Source of the DNA: Haloarcula sp. CBA1129
Lineage (GTDB): Archaea; Halobacteriota; Halobacteria; Halobacteriales; Haloarculaceae
Direction: 5' to 3'
DNA length: 64,000 nucleotides
NCBI RefSeq assembly: GCF_008729015.1
Contig: NZ_RKSM01000001.1
Span: 2,294,001-2,358,000, forward strand
The notes under the pieces are model-generated. The model was not told the origin of the DNA and did no database searches. It was given only the letters and a program-made list of their open reading frames with translations. Position numbers and translations under genes: made by a program. Shown here piece after piece: positions 24,874-33,407 of this stretch. Position 1 is the first letter of the stretch. Every line of letters starts with the position of its first letter.

Positions 24874-25578
24874 ATGGACGACGTCCCAGACCGGATCGAG
24901 CATACGGTCCTCGGACCGACGACGACACCGGCCGACATACGAACCTGCCTCGACGAAGCACTGCAGTACGGGATGCGAGCGTGTATCCCGCCGTGGGCGC
25001 TTCCGTTGGCGACTGAATACGCGAACGTCCCGCTCACGGCCGTCATCGACTTCCCGCACGGCCAAGGTCAGACAGATAGTGTCTGTCAGGCGGCCAAGCT
25101 AGCTTGGGACGCCGGGGCCGACGAGCTGGATATGGTGTGTAACATAGGATTGCTCAAAGCCGAGGAGGACGACGCCGTTCGGGACCACATCACCGAGGTC
25201 GTCGCGAGCGTCCCGGTTCCCGTGAAGGTCATCGTCGAAGCGCCGTTGCTGACCGACGCTGAACTCGAACGGGTCGGACAGCTCGTCGCCGACGCCGACG
25301 CGGCGTATCTCAAGACCGCGACAGGGTTCAGCGAGGGCGGCGCGACGGTTCACGACGTGGAAATCCTCAGCAAATACCTCCCGGTGAAAGCCAGCGGCGG
25401 CGTCGGGTCGTGGGCCGACGCCGAGGCGATGTTCGAGGCCGGAGCCGAACGAATCGGGGCCTCCAGCGGCGACACCATCGTTCAGGAATGGCAGGCCGCG
25501 ACGGGCAGGGCGGAGGGTGACGCCGCACCCGAACCGAAGAGAGACCGGGACGACGCGGGTACGACCGACGGCTACTGA
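24874..25578 (+). CDS. deoC: Deoxyribose-phosphate aldolase
   Basis: This 234-residue TIM-barrel enzyme cleaves 2-deoxyribose 5-phosphate into acetaldehyde and glyceraldehyde 3-phosphate. The Schiff-base lysine is Lys147 in AYLKTATGF. Supporting residues are Asp86 in DELDMVCN and Lys172 in PVKASGGVG. Length and motif spacing are standard for class I DeoC. It works downstream of nucleoside phosphorylases such as the one at 21585. The last 20 residues form a charged extension typical of haloarchaeal proteins. Confidence 0.95.
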   Translation: MDDVPDRIEHTVLGPTTTPADIRTCLDEALQYGMRACIPPWALPLATEYANVPLTAVIDFPHGQGQTDSVCQAAKLAWDAGADELDMVCNIGLLKAEEDDAVRDHITEVVASVPVPVKVIVEAPLLTDAELERVGQLVADADAAYLKTATGFSEGGATVHDVEILSKYLPVKASGGVGSWADAEAMFEAGAERIGASSGDTIVQEWQAATGRAEGDAAPEPKRDRDDAGTTDGY

Positions 25579-25628
25579 CCGGACCAATCCGTCGCCCTTT
25601 TGCCGACCTAGCGATAGTATCTGGATGA

Positions 25629-26912
25629 ATGGCCCGGTATCACATCGAGACGTACGGGTGCACCTCGAACAGAGGTGAGACCCAGCAGATCGAGCAGGCG
25701 CTCCGGGAGGGCGGGCACCACCCCGCCGACGGGCCGGAGTCCGCCGACGTGGCGATACTCAACACCTGTACGGTGCTTGAGAAGACCGAACGCAATATGC
25801 TCGCACGGGCCAAAGAACTCGATAACGAAACGCCGGCAGACCTCGTTATCACGGGCTGCATGGCGCTCGCACAGGGAGAGGAGTTCCAGAGTGCCGACAT
25901 CGACGCCGAGGTGCTTCACTGGGACGACGTGCCCCAGTACGTCCTCAACGGCGAGTGTCCGACAATCACGCCGGACACCGAAACGGTGCTCAACGGCGTC
26001 GTCGGCATCCTCCCTATCGCCCGGGGCTGTATGTCCGACTGCTCCTACTGCATCACCAAGCAGGCGACCGGGAAAATCGAATCGCCCTCAGTCGAGGAGA
26101 ACGTCGAGAAGGCCCGCGCGCTCGTCCACGCCGGCGCAAAGGAAATCCGCATTACAGGTCAAGATACGGGCGTCTACGGCTGGGACACGAACCAAGGGAC
26201 GAGCCTGCTGCCGGAGCTACTGGACCGCATCTGTACCGACATCGACGGCGACTTTCGAGTCCGTGTCGGTATGGCGAACCCCAAGGGCCTCCACGGCGTC
26301 CGTGAGGAACTCGCAGCGGTGTTCGCCGAGCACGACGAACTGTACAACTTCATCCACGCGCCGGTCCAGTCCGGCAGCGACGACGTACTGGCCGATATGC
26401 GCCGGCAGCACGCCGTTTCGGAGTATCTGGAGGTCGTCGAGACGCTGGACGAGTATCTGGACTACTGGACGCTGTCGACGGACTTCATTGTCGGCTTCCC
26501 GACGGAGGAGTCGGCCGACCACGAGCAGTCGATGGCGCTGCTGCGCGAGACCCGCCCCGAGAAAATCAACGTCACACGCTTCTCGAAGCGGCCCGGGACC
26601 GACGCCGCCGACATGAAGGGTCTGGGCGGGCAGACGAAGAAGGACCGCTCGAAGGAGATGAGCGAGGCGAAGATGGAACTGATGGCCGAGGCCTACGAGG
26701 AGATGGTCGGCCACACGTCCTCTGTGTTGCTCGTCGAGGACGGCACCGACGAGTCGCTGGTGGGCTACGACGAGGCCTACCGACAGGTCGTCATCGCCGA
26801 CGCACAAGAGCGTGGCCTCGAAATCGGCGACACGGTCGACGTAGAAATCACGAGCCACAACACCGTGTACGCATTCGGCGAGCCAATCGAGCGGGCGCAG
26901 TTGGCGGACTAA
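25629..26912 (+). CDS. tRNA threonylcarbamoyladenosine methylthiotransferase (e-MtaB)
   Basis: This 427-residue radical-SAM enzyme adds a methylthio group to t6A37 in tRNAs reading ANN codons. The N-terminal MTTase domain has Cys11, Cys47 and Cys77 for the auxiliary cluster. The radical-SAM cluster is Cys134/Cys138/Cys141 (CMSDCSYC). A C-terminal TRAM-like domain follows (from about 365). Length and order match archaeal e-MtaB rather than MiaB or RimO. It follows deoC by 50 nt on the same strand and may be co-transcribed. Confidence 0.9.
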   Translation: MARYHIETYGCTSNRGETQQIEQALREGGHHPADGPESADVAILNTCTVLEKTERNMLARAKELDNETPADLVITGCMALAQGEEFQSADIDAEVLHWDDVPQYVLNGECPTITPDTETVLNGVVGILPIARGCMSDCSYCITKQATGKIESPSVEENVEKARALVHAGAKEIRITGQDTGVYGWDTNQGTSLLPELLDRICTDIDGDFRVRVGMANPKGLHGVREELAAVFAEHDELYNFIHAPVQSGSDDVLADMRRQHAVSEYLEVVETLDEYLDYWTLSTDFIVGFPTEESADHEQSMALLRETRPEKINVTRFSKRPGTDAADMKGLGGQTKKDRSKEMSEAKMELMAEAYEEMVGHTSSVLLVEDGTDESLVGYDEAYRQVVIADAQERGLEIGDTVDVEITSHNTVYAFGEPIERAQLAD

Positions 26913-26955
26913 ACGGGTCGCCGGCTCACGTTTTCAGTGGGGTTCGACTGAGTCG

Positions 26956-27342
26956 TCAGTCGCCGCTGTAGGCCTCACGGAGGAACGCTAACGCCCCGCC
27001 GAACATCGCGAGGTTCCCGAAGAAGGCCAGGCGCTCGCCGCTCCGGTCGTCCGGATCGGCGTTCCAGAAGTCGTGCATCGTCGGAGTCACCACGGCGAGG
27101 AACGTGGCGACAGCGCCGGTCGAGAGACGCGGGAGTCGCCAGAACGCGGTTCCCAGCCCGCCGACCAGCATCATCCCCGAAGCCAGCGGGGCCAGCAACT
27201 CTGGCGCGGGGACACCCGCCGACTCAGCGTACTCGATAGCGTCTTCCATGTCCCGGAAGTCCTCGGCAGCTTGGAGGGCCACACCGAGGCCAAAGAGCAG
27301 TCGTCCAAGCGCTAGCCGACTCCGTGATGAGTCATCACCCAT
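26956..27342 (-). CDS. DoxX-like small membrane protein
   Basis: From ATG 27342 the product has 128 residues with four hydrophobic segments. Signatures include GRLLFGLGVALQAAEDF near the start, LLAPLASGMMLVGGLGTAF in the middle and FFGNLAMFGGALAFL at the end, consistent with the DoxX/DUF superfamily. The function is unknown. The start four codons upstream (27354) is possible but adds only MQWH. It sits between the e-MtaB end and a CDF transporter. Confidence 0.65.
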   Translation of the reverse strand: MGDDSSRSRLALGRLLFGLGVALQAAEDFRDMEDAIEYAESAGVPAPELLAPLASGMMLVGGLGTAFWRLPRLSTGAVATFLAVVTPTMHDFWNADPDDRSGERLAFFGNLAMFGGALAFLREAYSGD

Positions 27343-27375
27343 ATGCCACTGCATGGCACGGCAACTATTAAAACG

Positions 27376-28290
27376 TCACTCAAGGTCGGCGAGCCGTTCC
27401 ACTTCCTCGTCGTCTTTCCACTCCCCGAGTTCCTTCGGGTCGACGTGGATGAACGCGTCGTCGACCTCCGGGAGTTCCTCGATGGATTTGATGACCGCCG
27501 TCTCGATGTCGTGGGCCTCGAACAGCGTCAGGTCGCCCTCCACCTCGATGTGGAGGCTCACGTCAATCTCAGGACCGACGTAGTGGGCGATAACGTCGTG
27601 TGCGCCGCGGACCTGTGGGTGGTCCAGCGCGCTGCGGAGGATTTCGCGACGAAGGTCCTCCGGTGGTGCGCCGCCGACGAGATAGGTGACGTTTTCCTGT
27701 ACGACTTCGATACCGGTGTAAATGATACCGATAGCGACGACGAGTGCGGCCAGCGGGTCGGCGATGGGGTAGCCAAGCATCGCGCCGCCGACACCGACCA
27801 GCGCCGCTCCCGCGGTAAGTATGTCGTTGCGATTGTCCTTCGCCGTCGCAATAAGCGCCGGGGAGTTCCGGTCTGTGCCCGCACGGAGACAGTAGCGATA
27901 GAGGGCGTACTTCGCGACAGCCGAAAACGCGAGCACGAGGACGGCGGCTGGACCCTGTGTCACCGAAATGTTTCCGCTCAGCAGGGCAGTTCCGGCATTC
28001 CAGAGGACGAAACCGCCAGCGGCGAAGATACCCGCGGCGACGAACAGCGAGACGAACGGCTCGATGCGTTCGTGGCCGTGGGGATGCTCGAAGTCCGGCG
28101 GACGCGTCGTCAGGTACAGCCCAGCAACGATGACCAGCGAGTAGGCGGTGTCGGCGGCGCTGTTGACCGCCTCGGACTGGACGGCGAAGCTCCCGGTGGT
28201 GAGCCAGACGCTGGCTTTCAGCAGCACGAGGAGAAGGTTGACGCCGAGAACGAGCAGGCCGACCCGCCTGAGCGTCGCGCGGCGTGACAT
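27376..28290 (-). CDS. Cation diffusion facilitator, probable Mn2+ exporter
   Basis: This 304-residue CDF protein has six membrane segments and a C-terminal ferredoxin-like metal-sensing domain (from about 210). The metal site in TM2 is Asn43-x3-Asp47 (AVNSAAD) and in TM5 Asp152-x3-Asp156 (DNRND). Zn2+ members use His/Asp at these places. An N-D/D-D quartet is the pattern reported for manganese CDFs such as MntE, so export of Mn2+ is the favoured inference. A His-rich cytosolic loop (FEHPHGHERIEP) is typical for the family. It lies upstream of a DoxX-like gene on the same strand. Confidence 0.85.
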   Translation of the reverse strand: MSRRATLRRVGLLVLGVNLLLVLLKASVWLTTGSFAVQSEAVNSAADTAYSLVIVAGLYLTTRPPDFEHPHGHERIEPFVSLFVAAGIFAAGGFVLWNAGTALLSGNISVTQGPAAVLVLAFSAVAKYALYRYCLRAGTDRNSPALIATAKDNRNDILTAGAALVGVGGAMLGYPIADPLAALVVAIGIIYTGIEVVQENVTYLVGGAPPEDLRREILRSALDHPQVRGAHDVIAHYVGPEIDVSLHIEVEGDLTLFEAHDIETAVIKSIEELPEVDDAFIHVDPKELGEWKDDEEVERLADLE

Positions 28291-28336
28291 TGCTCCCCCG
28301 TTGTCGGGCCGCCGTCAAAGCCGCTTCGACACTGAG

Positions 28337-29224
28337 CTACTCCTGTGGCCGAGGCCGGGACGCAAAGGTCGCCGTCGTTGGCGAAAACGGATCGTATACC
28401 GACTGGTGGCAGTTACAATACACCTTGTCGGCGGCCTCGAACTTCGCGCTCCCGGACATCGTTTTATACCCGGGATTACAGCAGAGGTGCGTACAGCGGT
28501 TCACCCATGCGATGAAATCTTCGTCAGTGGCCGCGTTCAAGAACTCACGGATCTCACCGGCGAGGTCGCTGTACTCGTCTTCACCGGCGACCATCTTCGA
28601 GACGGCGGGTGTCCGGAGCACCTGCACCTGAATCTCTTTGACGTCCTCGCCCTGTGAGCGCCAAGTGGCGACCGCTGGCTTGCCGAGACCGTCGCTGCCG
28701 ATGTTGTTTCCCCACGACTCGTAGTCCTCGAAGTGTTCGACGCGGAGTTTGTCTCCGTCGTCCAGCTGTGATTGCCAGTTATATGTCGCCTTTGACCTGA
28801 GGAAGCCGTCACGCTCGGGGTCTGGCTTGAGTCCCGCGGCGGTTTCAAGCCCGCAGTACTGGAACCACTGCTGGGAATAACTCACGCCACCCAGCTCTCC
28901 GCTGGCGATACGGAAGGTAGTACCGCCCGCTGTCACTTCTGAGACGGACGGCCACATGCCACGAAGTGCGCCATCAGAGATCTCCAGCGGGACGATTGGC
29001 ATCGGCCGGTTCGCCGGTCCAGCGATATTCCGGATGCCGACATAGGACACGGTACCGCCACCGACACCGCCTTGGTCGGTCGCCGAGTCAACTGCGAGGC
29101 CGCCGACAGTCGTCACTCCCGACAGCGCACCTGCGCCGACCAGTCCTTTAACGAAGCGGCGGCGACCGGACGGGGATGGGTACTTATCACGCGGACCGTG
29201 ATTTGGAGGGCTCTCTTGTGTCAT
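28337..29224 (-). CDS. Tat-exported Rieske iron-sulfur protein
   Basis: The chosen start (ATG 29224) gives 295 residues with a twin-arginine signal (SGRRRFVKGLVGAG, residues 19-32) that probably stays as a membrane anchor. The Rieske [2Fe-2S] ligands are at the C-terminal end: CTHLCC and CNCHQS, each giving one Cys and one His plus the disulfide Cys. The protein resembles the iron-sulfur subunit of bc1-like complexes in haloarchaea and would pass electrons from menaquinol. No cytochrome b or copper-protein gene is adjacent, so its complex must be encoded elsewhere or it is a stand-alone form. Confidence 0.85.
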   Translation of the reverse strand: MTQESPPNHGPRDKYPSPSGRRRFVKGLVGAGALSGVTTVGGLAVDSATDQGGVGGGTVSYVGIRNIAGPANRPMPIVPLEISDGALRGMWPSVSEVTAGGTTFRIASGELGGVSYSQQWFQYCGLETAAGLKPDPERDGFLRSKATYNWQSQLDDGDKLRVEHFEDYESWGNNIGSDGLGKPAVATWRSQGEDVKEIQVQVLRTPAVSKMVAGEDEYSDLAGEIREFLNAATDEDFIAWVNRCTHLCCNPGYKTMSGSAKFEAADKVYCNCHQSVYDPFSPTTATFASRPRPQE

Positions 29225-29357
29225 GGGACCATGCGACAGTTTGGAGGCCACTGAAAAAGGCCCACCCGATGCTTTTCAGCTGGCGGAAATCGGCTGTTTC
29301 ACCACAGATCTACGTGAAAAGACGACATTTCAGACGGGTTGGCCGGGACGGCCGAGG

Positions 29358-29894
29358 TTACTCGATTCGGACAGCCCCGTCGTCGGGAACGGTCGTTCCG
29401 TCCTGTGACGCAAAGGCGGCGTAGAGTCGGTCGTAGGTGTCTTCGACGGCTTCGACGATGACTTTCGTGTCGCTGATGACCGGCATGAAATTGGTGTCGC
29501 CGTTCCACCGCGGGACGACGTGAGTATGGAGGTGGTCGTCGATCGAGCCACCGGCCGCGGAGCCACCGAGGTTCAGCCCGGCGTTAAACGCGTCCGGGGA
29601 CAGCGCGGTTTCGAGGGCGTCGAACGTCCGCTGTTTCAGTCGGGCGTGGTCCAGCAGCGTCTCGTCGTCGAGATCGCCGTACTCACCGGTGTGGGTGTGG
29701 GGAATGACCATCACGTGCCCGGGGTTGTACGGGTAGTTGTTCAGGAGGACAAAGGCGTGGTCGCTTCGCGCCACGAGGTTGTTCGCCCGGTCGTCGTCTT
29801 GTGCCTGAAACGCACAGAACACGCAGTCGACATCAGGGTTGCCTTCCTCGCGTTCGACCCACTCGATGCGCCACGGCGCAAACACCTTGTCCAT
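29358..29894 (-). CDS. HIT-family nucleotide hydrolase
   Basis: This 178-residue HIT protein starts at ATG 29894 (MDKVFAPWRIEWVE, the usual N-terminus of the AP4A-phosphorylase-like branch). A CVFC pair near residue 20 is likely part of a zinc site, and the catalytic triad is HLHTHVVPRW. Such enzymes hydrolyse dinucleoside polyphosphates or AMP adducts. The substrate cannot be read here. A 16-bp palindrome lies about 70 nt upstream of the start. Confidence 0.88.
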   Translation of the reverse strand: MDKVFAPWRIEWVEREEGNPDVDCVFCAFQAQDDDRANNLVARSDHAFVLLNNYPYNPGHVMVIPHTHTGEYGDLDDETLLDHARLKQRTFDALETALSPDAFNAGLNLGGSAAGGSIDDHLHTHVVPRWNGDTNFMPVISDTKVIVEAVEDTYDRLYAAFASQDGTTVPDDGAVRIE

Positions 29895-29962
29895 ACCGCC
29901 AGTTGTCGACCCACCAGCAAAAGCGACGTGACTATTGCCGCAGAAGCACCTCATAAAGGTTT

Positions 29963-29978
29963 TGGCCGTTCACGGCCA
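29963..29978. promoter_or_regulatory. Palindrome upstream of the HIT gene
   Basis: Arms tggccgt and acggcca flank a 2-nt centre. It could be an operator for the HIT gene (start 29894) or a hairpin. There is no further support. Confidence 0.3.
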
Positions 29979-30101
29979 CAGACCACTTTCTGCAGCTTTA
30001 GGAGAGTTATTAAACATTTTCCGCTCCTCTGAAGCCGTAACTGCCAAAATACGGCTGCCGTCTGGCGATAAACAGTGCTAAACAGACCAGAACGGAATGC
30101 G

Positions 30102-30110
30102 GTTTTTATA
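30102..30110 (+). promoter_or_regulatory. TATA box of the zinc-ribbon gene
   Basis: The tract gtttttata is centred about 32 nt before ATG 30138, so transcription would begin at or next to that codon. This favours 30138 over the later in-frame ATG at 30165. Confidence 0.5.
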
Positions 30111-30137
30111 CTGTGTACCCGTCTTGTATTGACTGGG

Positions 30138-30335
30138 ATGGCAGCGATAAACGACGGCGTTGACATGGCTGAACACTGTTCAACGTGTGACCGTGAAACA
30201 CCACACGGCGTGCGTGTCCAGATACAGACAGAGTCCGATAAACGCGAAAACGCGGCGTTTTCCCGAGAACCGTACCGGGTCAGTGAGTGTCAGATCTGTG
30301 GCACGACCACGTCTACGCGGATGAACAACGCCTGA
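30138..30335 (+). CDS. Small zinc-ribbon protein, DUF7835-like
   Basis: This 65-residue protein has two CxxC knuckles: CSTC near residue 13 and CQIC near residue 52. The conserved-looking core RENAAFSREPYRVSECQIC sits between them. This is a common haloarchaeal micro-protein family of unknown role. Small zinc proteins of haloarchaea have been linked to motility and biofilm traits, but nothing here assigns one. The alternative start at 30165 would give 56 residues. Immediately downstream is the duplicated hairpin at 30359-30461. Confidence 0.75.
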   Translation: MAAINDGVDMAEHCSTCDRETPHGVRVQIQTESDKRENAAFSREPYRVSECQICGTTTSTRMNNA

Positions 30336-30358
30336 CCATCCCCACACCCCCACCCCAT

Positions 30359-30461
30359 CGTTTCCGTACGCCACGCGGTCTCTGACTGCGTGGCCCACAC
30401 ACCCCCCACCCCACCGTTTCCGTACGCCACGCGGTCTCTGACTGCGTGGCCCACACACCCC
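30359..30461. repeat. Tandem duplication of a 47-nt unit containing a long hairpin
   Basis: Two identical 47-nt units start at 30359 and 30415 (period 56). Each contains an 11-bp stem, gccacgcggtc paired with gactgcgtggc (one G-T pair), with a tct loop, at 30370-30394 and 30426-30450. The units lie between the convergent zinc-ribbon and map genes, so one role could be transcription termination for both sides. The C-rich linkers accacacc/caccccac are unusual for this genome. Confidence 0.8.
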
Positions 30462-30534
30462 ACCCTTTCATACGGATCACGGAGGAGGCCACTGACAGTG
30501 CTTGAAAACAGTCGCTCGTCGTTTCGTAGCCGTA

Positions 30535-31431
30535 TTACCGCGAGCGCGTCGTCACTTCACAGCCGTCCTCAGTGATGATGACGGTGTGTTCCTTCTGGCT
30601 GACGTACGCGCCGTCCTGCTCCTTGAGCACCGGGTAGCCGTGGACGATGTCCTGCTGTTTCAGGCGACGAAGCGCCATCTCTGCCCGGGGCGAGTCCAGC
30701 CAGCGGGCGGCAAACGGCAGCGTCCGGTACTCCTCGGTTATCTGTTCGAGGACCTGTCGGGCCTGTCGGTTCCGGACCGACCCCTCCCGCTCGAGGGCAA
30801 AAATCTCCTCGTCGGCACCCTCCTGCACCTTGCCGCGGCCGTCGGTGGCGAACGGCTCGATAGCGACCACGTCGCCCACGTCAAGCGTCGCACCCTGTGC
30901 GACCTCGCGGTTCGGGATATTCGGTTGGGTGTGTTGCTCCCAGTGACCGAGTCCGTGGCCGGTGAGGTTCACGACGGGGTTGTAGCCGTACCCCTCGATG
31001 ACATCCTCGACGGCTGCGCCGATCTGACCCACGTCGACGCCGGGGCCGGCAACGTCCAGCGCGGCGTCCAGCGCCTCTGCGGGAGCTTCGGCGAGTTCGT
31101 CCTGCCCGGAGAGGTCGACTGTCACGGCGGTATCGGCGAGCCAGCCGTCGACGTGGACACCGATGTCGAGGTTGACCATCTCCTCGCCGAACGTCGCATC
31201 GTCGTCGCGCTCGGGCGTGGCGTGGGCCGCCTCCTCGTCGATGGAGATGTTGACCGGAAACGCCGGCTTGCCCCCCAACTCTCGAATCTTGTCCTCGGCC
31301 CACTGAGCGATTTCGAGATGGGAGACGCCCACCTCGACGCGTTCGGCCGCTTCGTCGCGCACCTGTGCCAGAATCTCGCCCGCTTCGCGGCATTTCTCGT
31401 ACTGCTCGGAATTGAAGTCCACGTCAGTCAT
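30535..31431 (-). CDS. map: Type II methionine aminopeptidase
   Basis: This 298-residue dimetal enzyme removes the initiator methionine from nascent proteins. Metal ligands are visible in order: Asp in NLDIGVHVDGWLADTAV (two Asp), His in GHGLGHWEQH, Glu in AIEPFATDGRG and the last Glu in the C-terminal part. The insertion typical of the type II (archaeal/eukaryotic) enzyme is present around residues 200-260. The gene stands alone, between the hairpin repeat and the isoaspartyl peptidase. Confidence 0.95.
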   Translation of the reverse strand: MTDVDFNSEQYEKCREAGEILAQVRDEAAERVEVGVSHLEIAQWAEDKIRELGGKPAFPVNISIDEEAAHATPERDDDATFGEEMVNLDIGVHVDGWLADTAVTVDLSGQDELAEAPAEALDAALDVAGPGVDVGQIGAAVEDVIEGYGYNPVVNLTGHGLGHWEQHTQPNIPNREVAQGATLDVGDVVAIEPFATDGRGKVQEGADEEIFALEREGSVRNRQARQVLEQITEEYRTLPFAARWLDSPRAEMALRRLKQQDIVHGYPVLKEQDGAYVSQKEHTVIITEDGCEVTTRSR

Positions 31432-31474
31432 GCACGCCGGTTAGTCGGTGGCGGGCAAAGGGGTTTCCCTCTGG

Positions 31475-32317
31475 CTATCGCCTCGCGGTTTGCATCGCGG
31501 CGGTGTTCCGTTCGGCCCCGGTGTGGCCGGCGTGGTCGAGGACAATCACGCCAGCACGGCCGCCGGTAGCGTCCTCGAACTCGGCAATCGCTTCTTCGGC
31601 GGCCTGTCGCGGGCCGTACGTGTCAAGCAGTTCGACGGCGCGCCGGGCCAACCCGAACCGAGCGATGGTCTCTCCTTCACCGGTCGCGCTCGCGCCGCCG
31701 CGGGAATCTGCGTAGAACCCAGCGCCGATCTGTGGCACGTCGCCGACCCGACCCGCCAGCGCAAACCAGCGCCCGGCGGTCGATGTCGCTGCTGCGAGCC
31801 GGTTTCCGTCGGTCGCAACCGAACCAACGGTGTCAGTGCCGCGGAAGTGCTCACGGACCCAGTCGAGATGGTCGGCGGGGCCACCGTCAGGCGGGTCCGT
31901 ACGCTCGTATCGCTCTCGCGTCTCTGCAGTCGTGAGGTCGCGGCCGGTTTCGATGCCTATGCCTGCCGCGAAATCGACGGCCGCGTCACCAGCGAGGAGG
32001 ACGTGGGGCGTCTCAGTTCCCACGGTACGGGCCACATCTGCGGCGTGTACAACGCCAGACAGTGCACACACTGCACCGGCCTGACCGTTGTCGGTCATCA
32101 CTCCGGCATCGGTCCGCACCTCGCCGTCACTCTGGACGGCCCCGCCGACGCCGGCGTTGAACGCCGGGTCGGATTCGAGCGGGCGAATCGCGGCCAGTAC
32201 TGCGTCCATCGGACACTCAGCCTCCGACGCCTGTTCGGCGGCATCGGTGAGTGTCTCCTGCCGATCAGCCGGCGAGTTCGGGGGACTACCCGCGCCGCCG
32301 TGAACGATGACGTGCAT
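31475..32317 (-). CDS. Isoaspartyl peptidase / plant-type L-asparaginase
   Basis: Start ATG 32317 (MHVIVHGGAG) gives 280 residues. It is an N-terminal-nucleophile hydrolase that autocleaves before Thr163 in DTVGSVATDGN. The small subunit then starts with TVGSVA and includes GRWFALAGRVGDVPQIGAGFY, with the substrate-binding Gly/Arg. It hydrolyses isoaspartyl dipeptides or L-asparagine. Its upstream region was hit by an insertion sequence ending only 22 nt before the start codon, so its native promoter has probably been displaced. Confidence 0.9.
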   Translation of the reverse strand: MHVIVHGGAGSPPNSPADRQETLTDAAEQASEAECPMDAVLAAIRPLESDPAFNAGVGGAVQSDGEVRTDAGVMTDNGQAGAVCALSGVVHAADVARTVGTETPHVLLAGDAAVDFAAGIGIETGRDLTTAETRERYERTDPPDGGPADHLDWVREHFRGTDTVGSVATDGNRLAAATSTAGRWFALAGRVGDVPQIGAGFYADSRGGASATGEGETIARFGLARRAVELLDTYGPRQAAEEAIAEFEDATGGRAGVIVLDHAGHTGAERNTAAMQTARR

Positions 32318-32330
32318 ACAGACCTGTTGA

Positions 32331-32339
32331 CACACGAAA
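32331..32339 (+). repeat. Target-site duplication, left copy
   Basis: cacacgaaa occurs here and again at 33408-33416, on either side of the insertion sequence. One extra c separates this copy from the left inverted repeat. Confidence 0.75.
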
Positions 32340-33407
32340 CAGGGTGTCATAGAACGGTTACCACACCAAAGAGCAGGGTGAATGCTGAGGTGGTATGGAC
32401 TCAGCGACCCTGCAAGATGATCCTTCGGTAGAGTCGTTCTTCAATGTCGCGGAGACGGAGACGTTAGCGTTGCTTGAGCATCTCTCCTTCGAGTTTCTCG
32501 CAGAGTTCGACGTGTTCGCCCCGGCGGAGACGGGGCGAACACGAGAGCACGAGCCACCAGAGCTGATGCGTGGCTTCCTCCATTGCTACTACAAGGACAT
32601 CTACGGCATTCGTCCGGTTGAGCGGGAGCTTCAGAACACGGTAGTTTGGCTGAGCTGTGGCTTCGATCGACCGCCGTCAAGAGACGCGGTCGATCGCTTT
32701 CTCACCGATCTCGAACACGTCGTTGGCAAGGTCTTCGACCACCTCGTCGAGCAGGCCGTCTGGCGCGGCCTGCTCGACTTGACCTACTGCATTGATTCGA
32801 CCGACGTGAGAGCGATGCCTGCCGATCAAGACGCTTCGAAGTGCTACGATCCCACCGACGACGAGTACTACTACGGCTACGGCTGTACGATCGTCTCGAC
32901 CGGGCAAAAGATCCCAATTGCAGCCGAGTTCACCGAGAGCAAACAAGCGCCAGAGGAGACGGCGATGCGCGTCACGCGTGACGCGCTCGCCGTCACCAAG
33001 CCGAGATGGATGATTGGCGATAGCGCCTACGACACGCTCGACTGGCACGACCACCTGCTGGCCGCAGGGGTCGTGCCAGTCGCTCCGTACAACGCGCGAA
33101 ACACCGACGATCCGAAAGACATCGAGTACAGGGTCGAAGACCGTATTGAGGAACACAGCAAGGACGTTCAGCTGAAGCAATCAACCTTAGACGAGACGTA
33201 CAACCGCCGCACTGGAGTCGAACGAACCAACGAATCAGTCAAGGACTGCGGCCTCGGGCGAACGCACGCCCGAGGCCGCGTCCACGCCCGAGCGCAGGTG
33301 TTTCTCGCCCTGTGTCTTCGTCTCGTCGTCGCAATCACCAACTACGAACGCGGAGACAATCCGGGAAGTACGCTCATCACGGTGTGAGAAGAGTTCTATG
33401 ACACCCT
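32340..33407 (+). mobile_element. Complete IS5/IS1182-type insertion sequence
   Basis: The element is about 1.07 kb. Its 15-bp terminal inverted repeats are perfect: agggtgtcatagaac at 32341-32355 and its complement at 33393-33407. It carries one intact transposase gene and is flanked by the 9-bp direct repeat cacacgaaa. Intact ends and an open transposase suggest recent insertion. The family is judged from the transposase motifs and is less sure than the boundaries. Confidence 0.85.
32395..33387 (+). CDS. Transposase (DDE type) of the insertion sequence
   Basis: This 330-residue transposase has the DDE residues in recognisable contexts: Asp134 or Asp137 in CIDSTDVRA, Asp209 in IGDSAYDTL, and Glu in GVERTNESV. 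The N-terminal 100 residues form a helical DNA-binding region with ELMRGFLHCYYKDIYGIRPVERELQ-like features (shown here by its MRGFLHCYYKDIYGIRP part). The frame is undamaged and begins 55 nt inside the left end, so the element looks autonomous. Confidence 0.92.
   Translation: MDSATLQDDPSVESFFNVAETETLALLEHLSFEFLAEFDVFAPAETGRTREHEPPELMRGFLHCYYKDIYGIRPVERELQNTVVWLSCGFDRPPSRDAVDRFLTDLEHVVGKVFDHLVEQAVWRGLLDLTYCIDSTDVRAMPADQDASKCYDPTDDEYYYGYGCTIVSTGQKIPIAAEFTESKQAPEETAMRVTRDALAVTKPRWMIGDSAYDTLDWHDHLLAAGVVPVAPYNARNTDDPKDIEYRVEDRIEEHSKDVQLKQSTLDETYNRRTGVERTNESVKDCGLGRTHARGRVHARAQVFLALCLRLVVAITNYERGDNPGSTLITV

Noticed and set aside
31448..32431. 327-codon frame antisense to the isoaspartyl peptidase
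   Set aside because: It runs across the end of the insertion sequence and has no family signal. The peptidase frame is certain.
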